Below, piece by piece: positions 14,345-22,421 of a stretch of 64,000 nucleotides of DNA (position 1 is its first letter; the number at the start of each line of letters is the position of its first letter). The notes beneath the pieces were generated by a model. The model worked only from the letters and a program-made list of their open reading frames with translations. It was not told the DNA's origin and made no database searches. Position numbers and translations under genes: made by a program. Source of the stretch: Devosia sp. 66-22 (lineage in GTDB: Bacteria > Pseudomonadota > Alphaproteobacteria > Rhizobiales > Devosiaceae); contig MKUZ01000023.1 in NCBI GenBank assembly GCA_001899065.1, positions 36,233 to 100,232 of the forward strand, read 5' to 3'.

Positions 14345-15484
14345 TTGCCACCCAACACTGAGACGGGCGAACTCGACAAAGACCTCGGCCTAACCCCTGC
14401 GACCACGCCCATTGCAGAGCCGGCCATCCCGGACGCTTCGGTTCCGCCCGAAGAAAATGCTCAGCAGCCGTCCAGCGAGCAGGACAACGCAGCGAAGGAC
14501 GAGGGTCCGAAAACGATGGCGGAAGCCATCGCAGACGCCCTCCAGCCCGAAGCGGCCTCGGAAGACGACACTGGCGAGAAAGGCGCGGACAAGAACGTCG
14601 CTCCGCCCGCCGACAAGGTGCCCGACCCTGCCGCCGAAGCCAACGCCGACAAGTCCACGCAACCCGCCGAAGAAGATGGCGAGGCTGACGAAGACCCCAG
14701 CGAAGACGAGCTGAAAACCTACAGCCCGAAGTCGCAGAAGCGGGTCAAGCAACTGCTGAGCCAGCGGAACACGTTCCGCCGCGAAGCCGACGATCTGCGC
14801 GAAGACGCGGAGCACTACCGGAATATCCGGAGCTTCATGTCCGACAGCAGGCTCGAAGACGGCGAAGTCGCGGAGCTGTTCAAGGTTGGCAAGCTGCTGA
14901 AAGGGACCGATCCGGCGGGCTTCGAAGCCGCGCTGGACATCGTGCTCCCCATCGCTGAGCAGCTTCTGGAACTGACCGGACGGTCGCTCCCGAAGGAACT
15001 CCGCGAGCAGGTTGAGAACGGCGCTCTGACCGAGGAGCACGCCCGCGAGCAAGCCAGACTGCGCACCCGCGCGATCATGGCCGAGCGGGAGCGCGACGAG
15101 GTTCGTACGACCGCGACGACCCAGCAGAGCCAGCAGTCCCGGATCGCCCACCAGACGGCAGTCAATACGGCTGTCGGCGCATGGGAAGCCCGGGTCCGTC
15201 AGTCCGACCCCGACTTCGGCCTCAAGGCCGATGCGATGCGCGACGCCGCGCTGGCACTGGTCGCAGAGAAGGGTGCTCCGAAGACCGCAGAGGAAGCCGT
15301 CCAGTTCGCTCAAGCGACCTACGACAAGGTGAACTCGTGGTTCTCGAAAGCCCGTCCTGCTGCCCAGCCCAGCCGTCCAGCCCCCCGCTCCGGCTCGAAC
15401 GGAAACCGAGCTGGCCTCGCCCCGGCACCCAAGACGCTTGAGGAAGCGATCAAGGGCGCCCTGTCCGCGAAGGCCGCGACCTAA
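14345..15484 (+). CDS. Scaffolding protein
   Basis: A 379-residue, strongly acidic and helical protein directly upstream of the major capsid gene. Residues 1-125 are disordered (E, D, P, A and K rich). Residues 130-290 are long charged helices with coiled-coil character, and the C-terminus is basic and proline-rich before a final helix. This is the standard build of capsid-assembly scaffolds. The start is a TTG at 14345 with GGAG about 8 bases before it. No protease domain is seen, so it is probably expelled or recycled rather than self-cleaving. Confidence 0.75.
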   Translation: MPPNTETGELDKDLGLTPATTPIAEPAIPDASVPPEENAQQPSSEQDNAAKDEGPKTMAEAIADALQPEAASEDDTGEKGADKNVAPPADKVPDPAAEANADKSTQPAEEDGEADEDPSEDELKTYSPKSQKRVKQLLSQRNTFRREADDLREDAEHYRNIRSFMSDSRLEDGEVAELFKVGKLLKGTDPAGFEAALDIVLPIAEQLLELTGRSLPKELREQVENGALTEEHAREQARLRTRAIMAERERDEVRTTATTQQSQQSRIAHQTAVNTAVGAWEARVRQSDPDFGLKADAMRDAALALVAEKGAPKTAEEAVQFAQATYDKVNSWFSKARPAAQPSRPAPRSGSNGNRAGLAPAPKTLEEAIKGALSAKAAT

Positions 15485-15499
15485 AAGGGCATTCTACCA

Positions 15500-16603
15500 A
15501 TGTTCACCCAGAACGAACTGGACAACATCGCCAACGCGGCGCTGGACTTCTATCTCAACAAGGGCGACGTGTTCCAGCAGTCGCTCCAGAGCCGCCCGCT
15601 CGTCAAGCTGATGGAAGGCTCCTCGAAGACCTTCCCGGGCGGCAAGGGCAAGATTTCCGTCGCCATCCAGTCGGCGTTCGGTGCCGGTGGCACCAACGAC
15701 AGCCTCAAGGGCTACACGCACAACGATCAGGTCGTGTTCTACAACCCGGCCAACATCAAGCGTGCTGAGTACCAGTGGCGCGAAATGCACATCGGCATCG
15801 AGGTCACGCACACTGAACTCAAGCACGACGGCATCTCCGTCGTCAGCGAGTCCGGCGATACCTCGAACCACGCGGGCCGCGACGCCACGGCACTCGTGAA
15901 CCTGTGGGACAACAAGCTGTTCGACTTTGGCGAGCGTTACGCGCGCTCGCTCAATGAACTGCTCTGGGGTGACGGCACCGCCGACCCGAAGGCCATCGCT
16001 GGCCTGCGCGCTCTGCTCGTGGCCAACCCCACGGCGGGCATCGTCGGCGGCGTCAATCGTGCCACGGCGGCCAACAAGTTCTGGCGCAACCGCGCCCGCA
16101 CTGCGGCCTACGCTGCGGCGGTCACCGGCGACGGTACGCTCGCCGGACACGGCGGCGATGCCGTGACTTCGAACGTCGCCAACGGCGGCGCCCTCTGGCA
16201 GGTACTCCAGGAGGAGCAGCGTCAGCTCCGCAAGTTCGGCGGCCAGCCGAACAAGTTCCTGGCGGGCTCCGACTTCATCGGGGCGCTGGAGAAGGAAATC
16301 CGTGCGAACGGTTCCTACTCGCAGACCGGCTTCAAGGGGTCGAAGGACGGCGCCATCGGGCCGATGCTCATGGACGGTACGACCGTCGAGTACGACCCGA
16401 CGCTCGATGACCTCGGCCTCGCCAAGCGCGGCTACTGGTTCGACACCCGCCACGTCTATCTGATGAAGATGGTCGGTGAGTGGCGCAAGACCCACAACCC
16501 GGCGCGCCCGAGCGATCAGTTCGTGCTCAACCGCTCGATCACTTCGACCGGGCAGGTGGTGGGCCACCAGTTCAACTCGGCCCTCGTCATCGACATCACC
16601 TAA
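15500..16603 (+). CDS. Major capsid protein
   Basis: A 367-residue coat protein identified by position after the scaffold gene, size, and a beta-rich composition with a long N-terminal arm. The segment around residues 85-100 (VVFYNPANIKRAEYQWREM) and the C-terminal QFVLNRS region resemble phage coat proteins with an HK97-type fold; I cannot confirm the fold by eye. The ATG at 15500 lies 15 bases after the scaffold stop. A terminator-like stem follows the gene, which would let the coat protein message accumulate. Confidence 0.8.
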   Translation: MFTQNELDNIANAALDFYLNKGDVFQQSLQSRPLVKLMEGSSKTFPGGKGKISVAIQSAFGAGGTNDSLKGYTHNDQVVFYNPANIKRAEYQWREMHIGIEVTHTELKHDGISVVSESGDTSNHAGRDATALVNLWDNKLFDFGERYARSLNELLWGDGTADPKAIAGLRALLVANPTAGIVGGVNRATAANKFWRNRARTAAYAAAVTGDGTLAGHGGDAVTSNVANGGALWQVLQEEQRQLRKFGGQPNKFLAGSDFIGALEKEIRANGSYSQTGFKGSKDGAIGPMLMDGTTVEYDPTLDDLGLAKRGYWFDTRHVYLMKMVGEWRKTHNPARPSDQFVLNRSITSTGQVVGHQFNSALVIDIT

Positions 16604-16611
16604 CCGAACAC

Positions 16612-16639
16612 AGGGGTCGCCTCGCGGCGGCCCCTTCTT
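16612..16639 (+). terminator. Terminator after the major capsid gene
   Basis: AGGGGTCGCC (16612-16621) pairs with GGCGGCCCCT (16626-16635, one T-G wobble), followed by TCTTC. A strong stem with a weak T-tract; possibly partial termination that sets a high coat-protein message level. Confidence 0.55.
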
Positions 16640-16669
16640 CCCTTACGCTCACAGCCACCGGAGATAACC

Positions 16670-17086
16670 TTGGCACGCTTCCAGCTTCTCGGCTGCAACA
16701 TCGTCATCGGCGGGGACAAGGACAACACCGTTGTCCGTGACAAGTTCGATCCTGTCACCCTTCCCGAGTTCATCATCCTGCGCACGATCCACGGCGGCGT
16801 GGACAACGTGACCGACCCCGTTGTGGTCGGCCATCGCGAAGTGCCGCCCGAGGCCGAACGCGAACGCCTCGCCCTCAAGTATGGAGAGGCCATCGTCGCG
16901 GGCCTGTTCCCCGGCGCTATGGCGGCTCTCCCGACGGAGGACGCCAGCGTTCCGACCGACGAGGAAGTCGAGGCGGGCGCCAAGGCCGCTCGCGCCGCCC
17001 GCAAGACCGTCCGTGACGGCGGCGGCGGCGGCAAGGAGCCACCGGCCAAGCCGAAGGGCGGTCAGCTCCCCGACCTGACGACCTAA
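16670..17086 (+). CDS. Capsid-adjacent hypothetical protein (138 aa)
   Basis: A 138-residue protein started by TTG at 16670 with GGAG just upstream. Residues 1-65 form a compact beta-rich domain. The middle is helical, and residues 95-138 are a basic, glycine-rich tail with a GGGGGKEPPAKPKGG stretch. It sits between the coat gene and the tail adaptor gene, where podoviruses often carry head decoration or head-completion proteins. The name is not certain. Confidence 0.55.
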   Translation: MARFQLLGCNIVIGGDKDNTVVRDKFDPVTLPEFIILRTIHGGVDNVTDPVVVGHREVPPEAERERLALKYGEAIVAGLFPGAMAALPTEDASVPTDEEVEAGAKAARAARKTVRDGGGGGKEPPAKPKGGQLPDLTT

Positions 17087-17107
17087 AGCCCGTTCTAGGA
17101 TCACTTC

Positions 17108-17821
17108 ATGCGCTTCCAGACCCTGCAAGAGATGCTGTCCGACCTCCGCGCCGAGGCCGGTATTTCGCAGAACGTTGCGCATGGAGTAACGGCGGTCGAG
17201 CCGCACAAGGCGCTGCTGCGTCGCGTGCAGGAGGAGCTGTATCTGGCCTATGATTGGCCGCATCTCCAGACCTCCACAATCGTGTCCGTGTCCGCAGGTA
17301 CGCGCTTCAAGGCGTACCCGGACACGTTCACCTTTGACGGCATCGAGCGGGCCTACACGAAGGACGCCTCCGACAAGTGGCGCCCTCTCGGCTATGGCAT
17401 CACCACCGAAGACTTCAATGTCTACGACAGCGACGCGGACGAACGGACGTTCCCGATCCGCTCGTGGCAGAACTACATGCAGGACACCGGCGACACGTCG
17501 AACAACATGTTCGAGGTCTGGCCGATCCCGGACACCAACACGTCGATCAAGTTCGAGGGAAAGCGCTCCATCTTCCCGCTCGACGCGGACGACAAGACCT
17601 CGACGCTCGACGGCCCCGTTATCGTGCTGTTTGCCGCCGCCGAACTTCTCGCGCGGCAGAAGGGCGACGACGCGGGGCTCAAGCTCCAGAAGGGGCAGGA
17701 TCGGCTCCGTCTCCTCAAGATCAGGCAGCGCGGCAAGAACGCGCGCCCAGCCAACCTCGCGGGCGGCGGTGCCAGGCGCGTGCTCCGGCCCGGGCTCGAC
17801 TACATGCCCCGGAGGTCGTGA
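17108..17821 (+). CDS. Tail tubular protein A-like head-tail adaptor
   Basis: A 237-residue protein with the helical N-terminus and mixed core of podovirus adaptor proteins (T7 gp11 / P22 gp4 type). Near the N-terminus LRRVQEELYLAYDWPHL is characteristic: a helix followed by a conserved W in a D-W-P motif. It joins the portal to the tail nozzle. The ATG at 17108 follows AGGAT. Its TGA is immediately followed by the TTG of the nozzle gene, giving tight coupling. Confidence 0.7.
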   Translation: MRFQTLQEMLSDLRAEAGISQNVAHGVTAVEPHKALLRRVQEELYLAYDWPHLQTSTIVSVSAGTRFKAYPDTFTFDGIERAYTKDASDKWRPLGYGITTEDFNVYDSDADERTFPIRSWQNYMQDTGDTSNNMFEVWPIPDTNTSIKFEGKRSIFPLDADDKTSTLDGPVIVLFAAAELLARQKGDDAGLKLQKGQDRLRLLKIRQRGKNARPANLAGGGARRVLRPGLDYMPRRS

Positions 17822-19282
17822 TTGGCCTACGTCATCATCGAGAATTTCTCGCAGGGCGTGGACCTCCGCAAGTCGGACATCACGTCGCCGCCCGGGTCGC
17901 TCCGCAAGCTGCGAAACGCCTTCGTCAACGTCGGCGGGGAGGTCGAGAAGCGGAAGGCCTTCACGTCCGTTGGATCGCTGCCAGCGGGCCAGACAAAGGG
18001 CCTCGCATTCCGCAACAATCGACTGGCTGTGTTCGGTACGCTGGCGGCGGGCAGCGTAGGAACGCTGGCGCCCTATACGGACTACTACCAGCTCATCCCC
18101 TCGGTGGGTGGCCTCACCATTGACCGCGTGCTCGACGTGTCGCCCTTCAAGGGCGGGCTCTATGTCATCGCGCGCTTCTCGGACACCAGCGTCCGGCACT
18201 TCTACGTCAACGGCGCTACGGCGAACCAAGTCACCAGCGGCTCGGTGGCGGGCACCAACGCGCGCACGCACTCCACCAAGCAGTATGTGGTCGATGGCCG
18301 GAACCTCCGGTTCTCGGCTGTGGGCGACAGCGCCGACTTCGCGGGCATTGGCTCGGGCATCATTGACGTGTCCGAGCAGGACACGGGCTCGACCGAACTT
18401 GTCGGCATCGAGCAGTACTACTCGTACCTGGCGCTGTTCGCCCGCAATGCCATCCAGCTCTGGATGATGGACCCGGACCCGGCCAAGAACTCGCTGATCC
18501 AGACGCTGGGCAACATCGGGCTCGTGGCGGCGAACGCCGTCGCCAAGTATGGAAACGGCGACGTGCTGTTCCTGTCCGACACCGGCATCCGCTCTCTGCG
18601 TGCTCGCGACAGCTCCTCTGCCGCCGTGCTCAACGACATTGGCTCTCCGATGGACCCGAAGGTCGCAGAGAAGCGTGCGGTTCTGACGCCGACCGCCGCC
18701 GAAAAACTGACAGCCCTGGTGGACCCTCTCTCGGGGCACTGGTGGCTCATCTGGGGCGACGAAGTGTTCGTGCTCGCCTACTACCCCAACTCCAAGGTAA
18801 CGGCGTGGTCCATCTTCGAGCCGCCCATCTCGGTGGACTACTCGACGCTGGCGAACTCGCGCCTCGTGTTCCGCGCGGGCGAGGAGCTGTTCGTTTACGG
18901 CTCGGTGCCCGCCAGCGGCTCGCCCTTCGACCCCAACGTGCCCGTGGGCTCGTCTGCGGCGCTCTATGACAGCGCGCCGGTGGAGCTTGAGCTGCCGCCG
19001 GTGGACGCCAGCAAACCTGCAACGACCAAGCTCTGGCAGGCGCTGGACGTGGCGTGCGAGGGTACTTGGGCCGTCTACATCAATCCGAACCCTTCGCAGG
19101 CGCCCAACACGTGGACGCTGGTGTCCACAGTGGCGGGTACGACCTACGGGCTGGACCTCCTGCCAATCGGCATCCGGTCCACGCACCTTGCCGTGAAGCT
19201 CGTCTCGCAGACGACCGGTGTCCAGCGGGTCGCCCGCGTCGTCGTCCACTACGAGGATGGCGCGAAGGACAACAAGAATTGA
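17822..19282 (+). CDS. Tail nozzle / tail tubular protein B-like
   Basis: A 486-residue beta-rich protein. The N-terminus (NFSQGVDLRKSDITSPPG then a KLRNAFV motif) is typical of podovirus tail tubular protein B or nozzle proteins, which begin with a region about genome-defined 'features' and 'inputs' followed by repeated beta segments. It starts with TTG at 17822, right after the previous stop, with GGAGG 7 bases upstream. It probably forms the distal tail tube. The stop overlaps the next ATG (TGATG). Confidence 0.7.
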   Translation: MAYVIIENFSQGVDLRKSDITSPPGSLRKLRNAFVNVGGEVEKRKAFTSVGSLPAGQTKGLAFRNNRLAVFGTLAAGSVGTLAPYTDYYQLIPSVGGLTIDRVLDVSPFKGGLYVIARFSDTSVRHFYVNGATANQVTSGSVAGTNARTHSTKQYVVDGRNLRFSAVGDSADFAGIGSGIIDVSEQDTGSTELVGIEQYYSYLALFARNAIQLWMMDPDPAKNSLIQTLGNIGLVAANAVAKYGNGDVLFLSDTGIRSLRARDSSSAAVLNDIGSPMDPKVAEKRAVLTPTAAEKLTALVDPLSGHWWLIWGDEVFVLAYYPNSKVTAWSIFEPPISVDYSTLANSRLVFRAGEELFVYGSVPASGSPFDPNVPVGSSAALYDSAPVELELPPVDASKPATTKLWQALDVACEGTWAVYINPNPSQAPNTWTLVSTVAGTTYGLDLLPIGIRSTHLAVKLVSQTTGVQRVARVVVHYEDGAKDNKN

Positions 19283-19821
19283 TGAAGACCCGGCTTCTCC
19301 CGGCACCGCCGCTCGAAGACGTGCATTGGGTCGCGCTTCGCATGCGCGACCGCGACCGCGAGGAAATCTTCGCCACGCAATGGACCGATGATGTGGTTGA
19401 ATTGGTCGAGGCGGTGCGTGCGTCTGGCACATTCCGCTGGGGCGTCTACATTGGCTCCCGGCCCGTGGCCATGATCGGCGCAGCGCCGCGTTGGCCCCGC
19501 GTCTGGAATGCGTGGGCCTTCGGCACGGATGAGTGGCCGCGTGTCGTGAAGACGGTCACCCGGCATGTCCGCGACTTCATGATCCCGGGGCTACACAACG
19601 CGGGCGCGATCCGCGTTGACGCCACGGCGCTGGAGTCGCACACCGACGCACGGCGCTGGCTCACCGCGCTGGGCGCGACCCCCGGAATGCCGCTTGCGAA
19701 CCACGGCAAAGATGGGCAGACCTTCGTCACCTACTCCTGGTTGCGACAAGACCTCCTCGCTGCTCCCGCAACGGCAGTTCCAACTTTGGAATTGAACCGT
19801 GTGCGGACCCGGAACGAATAG
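19282..19821 (+). CDS. GNAT-fold internal virion protein, T7 gp13-like
   Basis: A 179-residue protein with the overall strand-helix order of GNAT acyltransferases: a helix DREEIFATQW, a strand block RWGVYIGSRPVAMIGAAPR, and a central AWAFGTDEW. T7-like phages carry a related GNAT-like protein (gp13) in the same place, between tail tube and internal core proteins, where it is not known to act as an enzyme. The canonical acetyl-CoA loop (Q/RxxGxG/A) is not seen, so catalysis is doubtful. The start overlaps the nozzle stop. Confidence 0.6.
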   Translation: MKTRLLPAPPLEDVHWVALRMRDRDREEIFATQWTDDVVELVEAVRASGTFRWGVYIGSRPVAMIGAAPRWPRVWNAWAFGTDEWPRVVKTVTRHVRDFMIPGLHNAGAIRVDATALESHTDARRWLTALGATPGMPLANHGKDGQTFVTYSWLRQDLLAAPATAVPTLELNRVRTRNE

Positions 19822-20494
19822 CGGCCAGAAGCCCAAGGGCAACGGCGGAACCGGCAACGGGGGCAAAGGCAAGGGCAAAGGCGACGATGGCAAGACCAAG
19901 ACCATCGAGCAACTGCTGCTTGAGGAAGCCGAAGCTGCGCGACTTCGCGAGGAGGAGCGGCAGGGCCGTATCAAGGCGGGCATGGCCGATATCGACGCCA
20001 CGTTCGCGGGCTTTGGCGACGACTTCTACAAGAACCGGAAGACGGCCTTCCTCGACTTTTACCAGCCCCAGCTCAACGATCAGTTCAAGGACGCGCGGGA
20101 TCAGGTGACGTTCGCGCTCGCGCGCAACGGCACGCTCAATTCCACCATCGCGGCGGACGAGGCCGCGAAGCTCGGTAAGAAGTACTCTCTCGAAACCGGC
20201 TCGCTCGTGTCCCGGGCAGAAGGCGACGCCAGCGCGCTGCGCTCGAACATCGAGAACCAGAAGTCGGCCATCAAGTCCCAGCTCAACGCGACGGGCGACG
20301 TGGCCTCCGCTACCAACGACGCGCTTGCCCGCACCAAGATGATCTACGAGGACCGCCCCGACTACTCTCCGCTGGGCGACATCTTCGGCGGCGTGGGCGA
20401 CGCCATCGGCAACTACTCGGCGGCCACGCGAAACAGGCAGCTCTATGACGCGTATTTCGGCAACAGCGGCGGCGCTGCTAGGACGGTAGTCTAA
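19799..20494 (+). CDS. Internal virion / structural protein with basic-glycine N-terminus (231 aa)
   Basis: A 231-residue protein started by GTG at 19799, overlapping the previous gene by 23 bases. The N-terminal 35 residues are G/K/N rich (QKPKGNGGTGNGGKGKGKG), followed by a long helical part (35-60, acidic/basic), then AGFGDDFYKNRKTAFLDFY and a C-terminal DYSPLGDIFGGVGDAIGNY. The MCxP start and helical core recall the small internal core proteins of podoviruses. The next gene has the same MCxP beginning. The precise role is unknown. Confidence 0.6.
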   Translation: MCGPGTNSGQKPKGNGGTGNGGKGKGKGDDGKTKTIEQLLLEEAEAARLREEERQGRIKAGMADIDATFAGFGDDFYKNRKTAFLDFYQPQLNDQFKDARDQVTFALARNGTLNSTIAADEAAKLGKKYSLETGSLVSRAEGDASALRSNIENQKSAIKSQLNATGDVASATNDALARTKMIYEDRPDYSPLGDIFGGVGDAIGNYSAATRNRQLYDAYFGNSGGAARTVV

Positions 20495-21132
20495 TGTGCA
20501 ACCCGGCAATGATCATCCCCGCCGTCGGCGCAGGCCTGAGCATCGCAGGCGGTGTCGTTCGCGGCAACGAGAACGCCGCCTACACGGACGCCGTGCAGGC
20601 CGCTGAGCGCAAGGCGTTCAAGCGGTCGCTGAAAGCCCGCAAGAAGGAAATCAAGCGGCAGGGCGAGTGGGAGAACCAGTCGTTCGGCGCCATCGACGCG
20701 ACGCGCAGCGCGCTGGGCACGGAGAATTTCGACCAGTCCCGTGAGCGCGCCATCGGTTCGTTCATGGATACTCTCGCGGCGCGCCCCGGCAGCATCGAAG
20801 GCGGCTTCACGCTGTCCGGCCAGGGCGACGCCTCCAACGAAGTGAAACAGGAAATCGCGCGCCGCGCCGCTGCCGCTGCCGCCGAGGCTCGCAGCCGCGT
20901 GGACTCGCTGGCCAAACTGACCAGCTACGACGGCGCCTCGCTCGACCGCACCATCGCGCTCGGCAACAACGCCGACACTCTCGCGACCATCGGCGGCTTC
21001 CGTCGCGGTTCGCTCGGCGTGTCGCAGTCGGAGCAGTCGATCCCGGCGGCCACGGTCCAGAGGCCGGACGGAACCATCGCGGACATTCTCTCGGGCGCGG
21101 GCGGCGTGCTGTCCGGCATCCCGAGTTACTGA
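20494..21132 (+). CDS. Internal virion protein B-like (T7 gp14 type)
   Basis: A 212-residue protein beginning MCNPAMIIPAVGAGLSIAG: a cysteine at position 2 and a hydrophobic, glycine/alanine-rich segment, as in T7 gp14 and relatives, which form part of the ejected core and cross the outer membrane. A charged helical stretch (about residues 45-65) and a C-terminal low-complexity part follow. The ATG overlaps the previous stop by one base. Position between gp13-like and lysozyme/giant genes fits. Confidence 0.65.
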   Translation: MCNPAMIIPAVGAGLSIAGGVVRGNENAAYTDAVQAAERKAFKRSLKARKKEIKRQGEWENQSFGAIDATRSALGTENFDQSRERAIGSFMDTLAARPGSIEGGFTLSGQGDASNEVKQEIARRAAAAAAEARSRVDSLAKLTSYDGASLDRTIALGNNADTLATIGGFRRGSLGVSQSEQSIPAATVQRPDGTIADILSGAGGVLSGIPSY

Positions 21133-21145
21133 GGAGCCCTCGACC

Positions 21146-22378
21146 GTGGCAAACATGACCATCCAGAACCCCGGCCTCGGCAAGCTCTTTTCGGGCCTCG
21201 CGTCCGCTCTTGGCGGTGGCGACGCCGAGAGCCTGATCCGGGCGGACCTCGCCAAGACCCAGCGCGACAACGTGCTGTCGGACACGGCCATCAATCAATC
21301 GAAGCTCGCGACCCTCCAGCGGCAGGAAACCGCAATGAAGTCGCTGGCCGACATTCTGGGCGACCCCACGCTGGCCACGACGGCGGAGGGGCGTGCCTCG
21401 CTCATGTCCGTGCTGTCGCAGGTTCCGGACGGGCTCCAGTACGGGCCGGGCTTTGCTCTTGGCAGCTCGACCTTCACCAACCCGCAGGTGTTCAACGACG
21501 CGGACCTGTCCAAGGCGGCGCTCGGCACGGGCGTGGTGTCCGACTACGCGAACACCCCCACGGGGCTGGCGCAGACGCTCGCCGGTGACATGGAGAAGGC
21601 CGCGCTCCAGGAGCAGGGCGACACCTACCGCAAAATCCTCGAAATCGCGAACCCGGGCTCGGGCTCGGGGCGTGTGCCGCCAACCGTCGAGTTCGATGAT
21701 GTCGAGGCGTTCTCGGGTGCCATTGACGAAGCCCTCGCCAACCAGTTCGGCGGGACCGCCGTGGACCCGCAACTCCGTGACGCGCTGATCGCGCATGCTG
21801 TCCAACTTTTCCAGCAGAGCCGCAACGCGCCGATGGCTGTCCAGCAGGCGCTGGCCGACTTCGAGATGGCGCAGACGACCGAAGGCGCGAGCAACGCCGG
21901 TGTCCCGTTCCAGCAGGCTGGCGCAGTGCTCGGCCCGCTCCTTGGCGCCCCGGCGTCCGCGATCGGCGGCATGATGAACAGCCCCGGCCAGACGACCGTC
22001 ACCGGCGCCATGCGCCCGGGCGCGAACACGTCCGTGCTGCCGCAGGTTGTCATCCCGCCGGACGTGGCCGCCGCGACCAACACCCCGGTTCTGCCGCAGA
22101 TGATGCAACCCGCCGCGCCGGCAGCGCCCGCAGCTCCTGCGCCCCCGGCGCCCGTCGCCGCGCCCGCGCAGGCCGCTCCCGCCGCTGTCCCGGGCGCGAT
22201 CCCGCCCGAGCAGCTCCCGGCGGGGCTTCGCAACGTGACGCAGGCGCCGGACGGATCGTTCGTGTGGACCGCTCCGAACGGCCAGCAAATGGTCCTCGAA
22301 GAAGGCCAGACGTTCGTGTCCCCCACGACCGGCCAGCGCATCATGTGGCAGGGCGGCCAGTGGGTGCAGGTCCAGTGA
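21146..22378 (+). CDS. Virion structural protein, helical with P/A-rich region (410 aa)
   Basis: A 410-residue protein. The GTG at 21146 is chosen because GAGGAG lies 10 bases upstream. The first 200 residues are helical (Q, A and L rich). Residues 290-350 are a proline/alanine-rich linker with the short motifs TSVLPQ and TPVLPQM; related V-L-P units also occur in the next gene. The C-terminal 60 residues (APDGSFVWTAPNGQQM, then ITG-type glycine turns) look like a small beta domain. Probably an internal core or tail protein; no family is recognised. Confidence 0.55.
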   Translation: MANMTIQNPGLGKLFSGLASALGGGDAESLIRADLAKTQRDNVLSDTAINQSKLATLQRQETAMKSLADILGDPTLATTAEGRASLMSVLSQVPDGLQYGPGFALGSSTFTNPQVFNDADLSKAALGTGVVSDYANTPTGLAQTLAGDMEKAALQEQGDTYRKILEIANPGSGSGRVPPTVEFDDVEAFSGAIDEALANQFGGTAVDPQLRDALIAHAVQLFQQSRNAPMAVQQALADFEMAQTTEGASNAGVPFQQAGAVLGPLLGAPASAIGGMMNSPGQTTVTGAMRPGANTSVLPQVVIPPDVAAATNTPVLPQMMQPAAPAAPAAPAPPAPVAAPAQAAPAAVPGAIPPEQLPAGLRNVTQAPDGSFVWTAPNGQQMVLEEGQTFVSPTTGQRIMWQGGQWVQVQ

Positions 22379-22421
22379 CTTGGGCCTGCTCCAAACCATC
22401 GTTCTAATCTTGGGGCTCGGA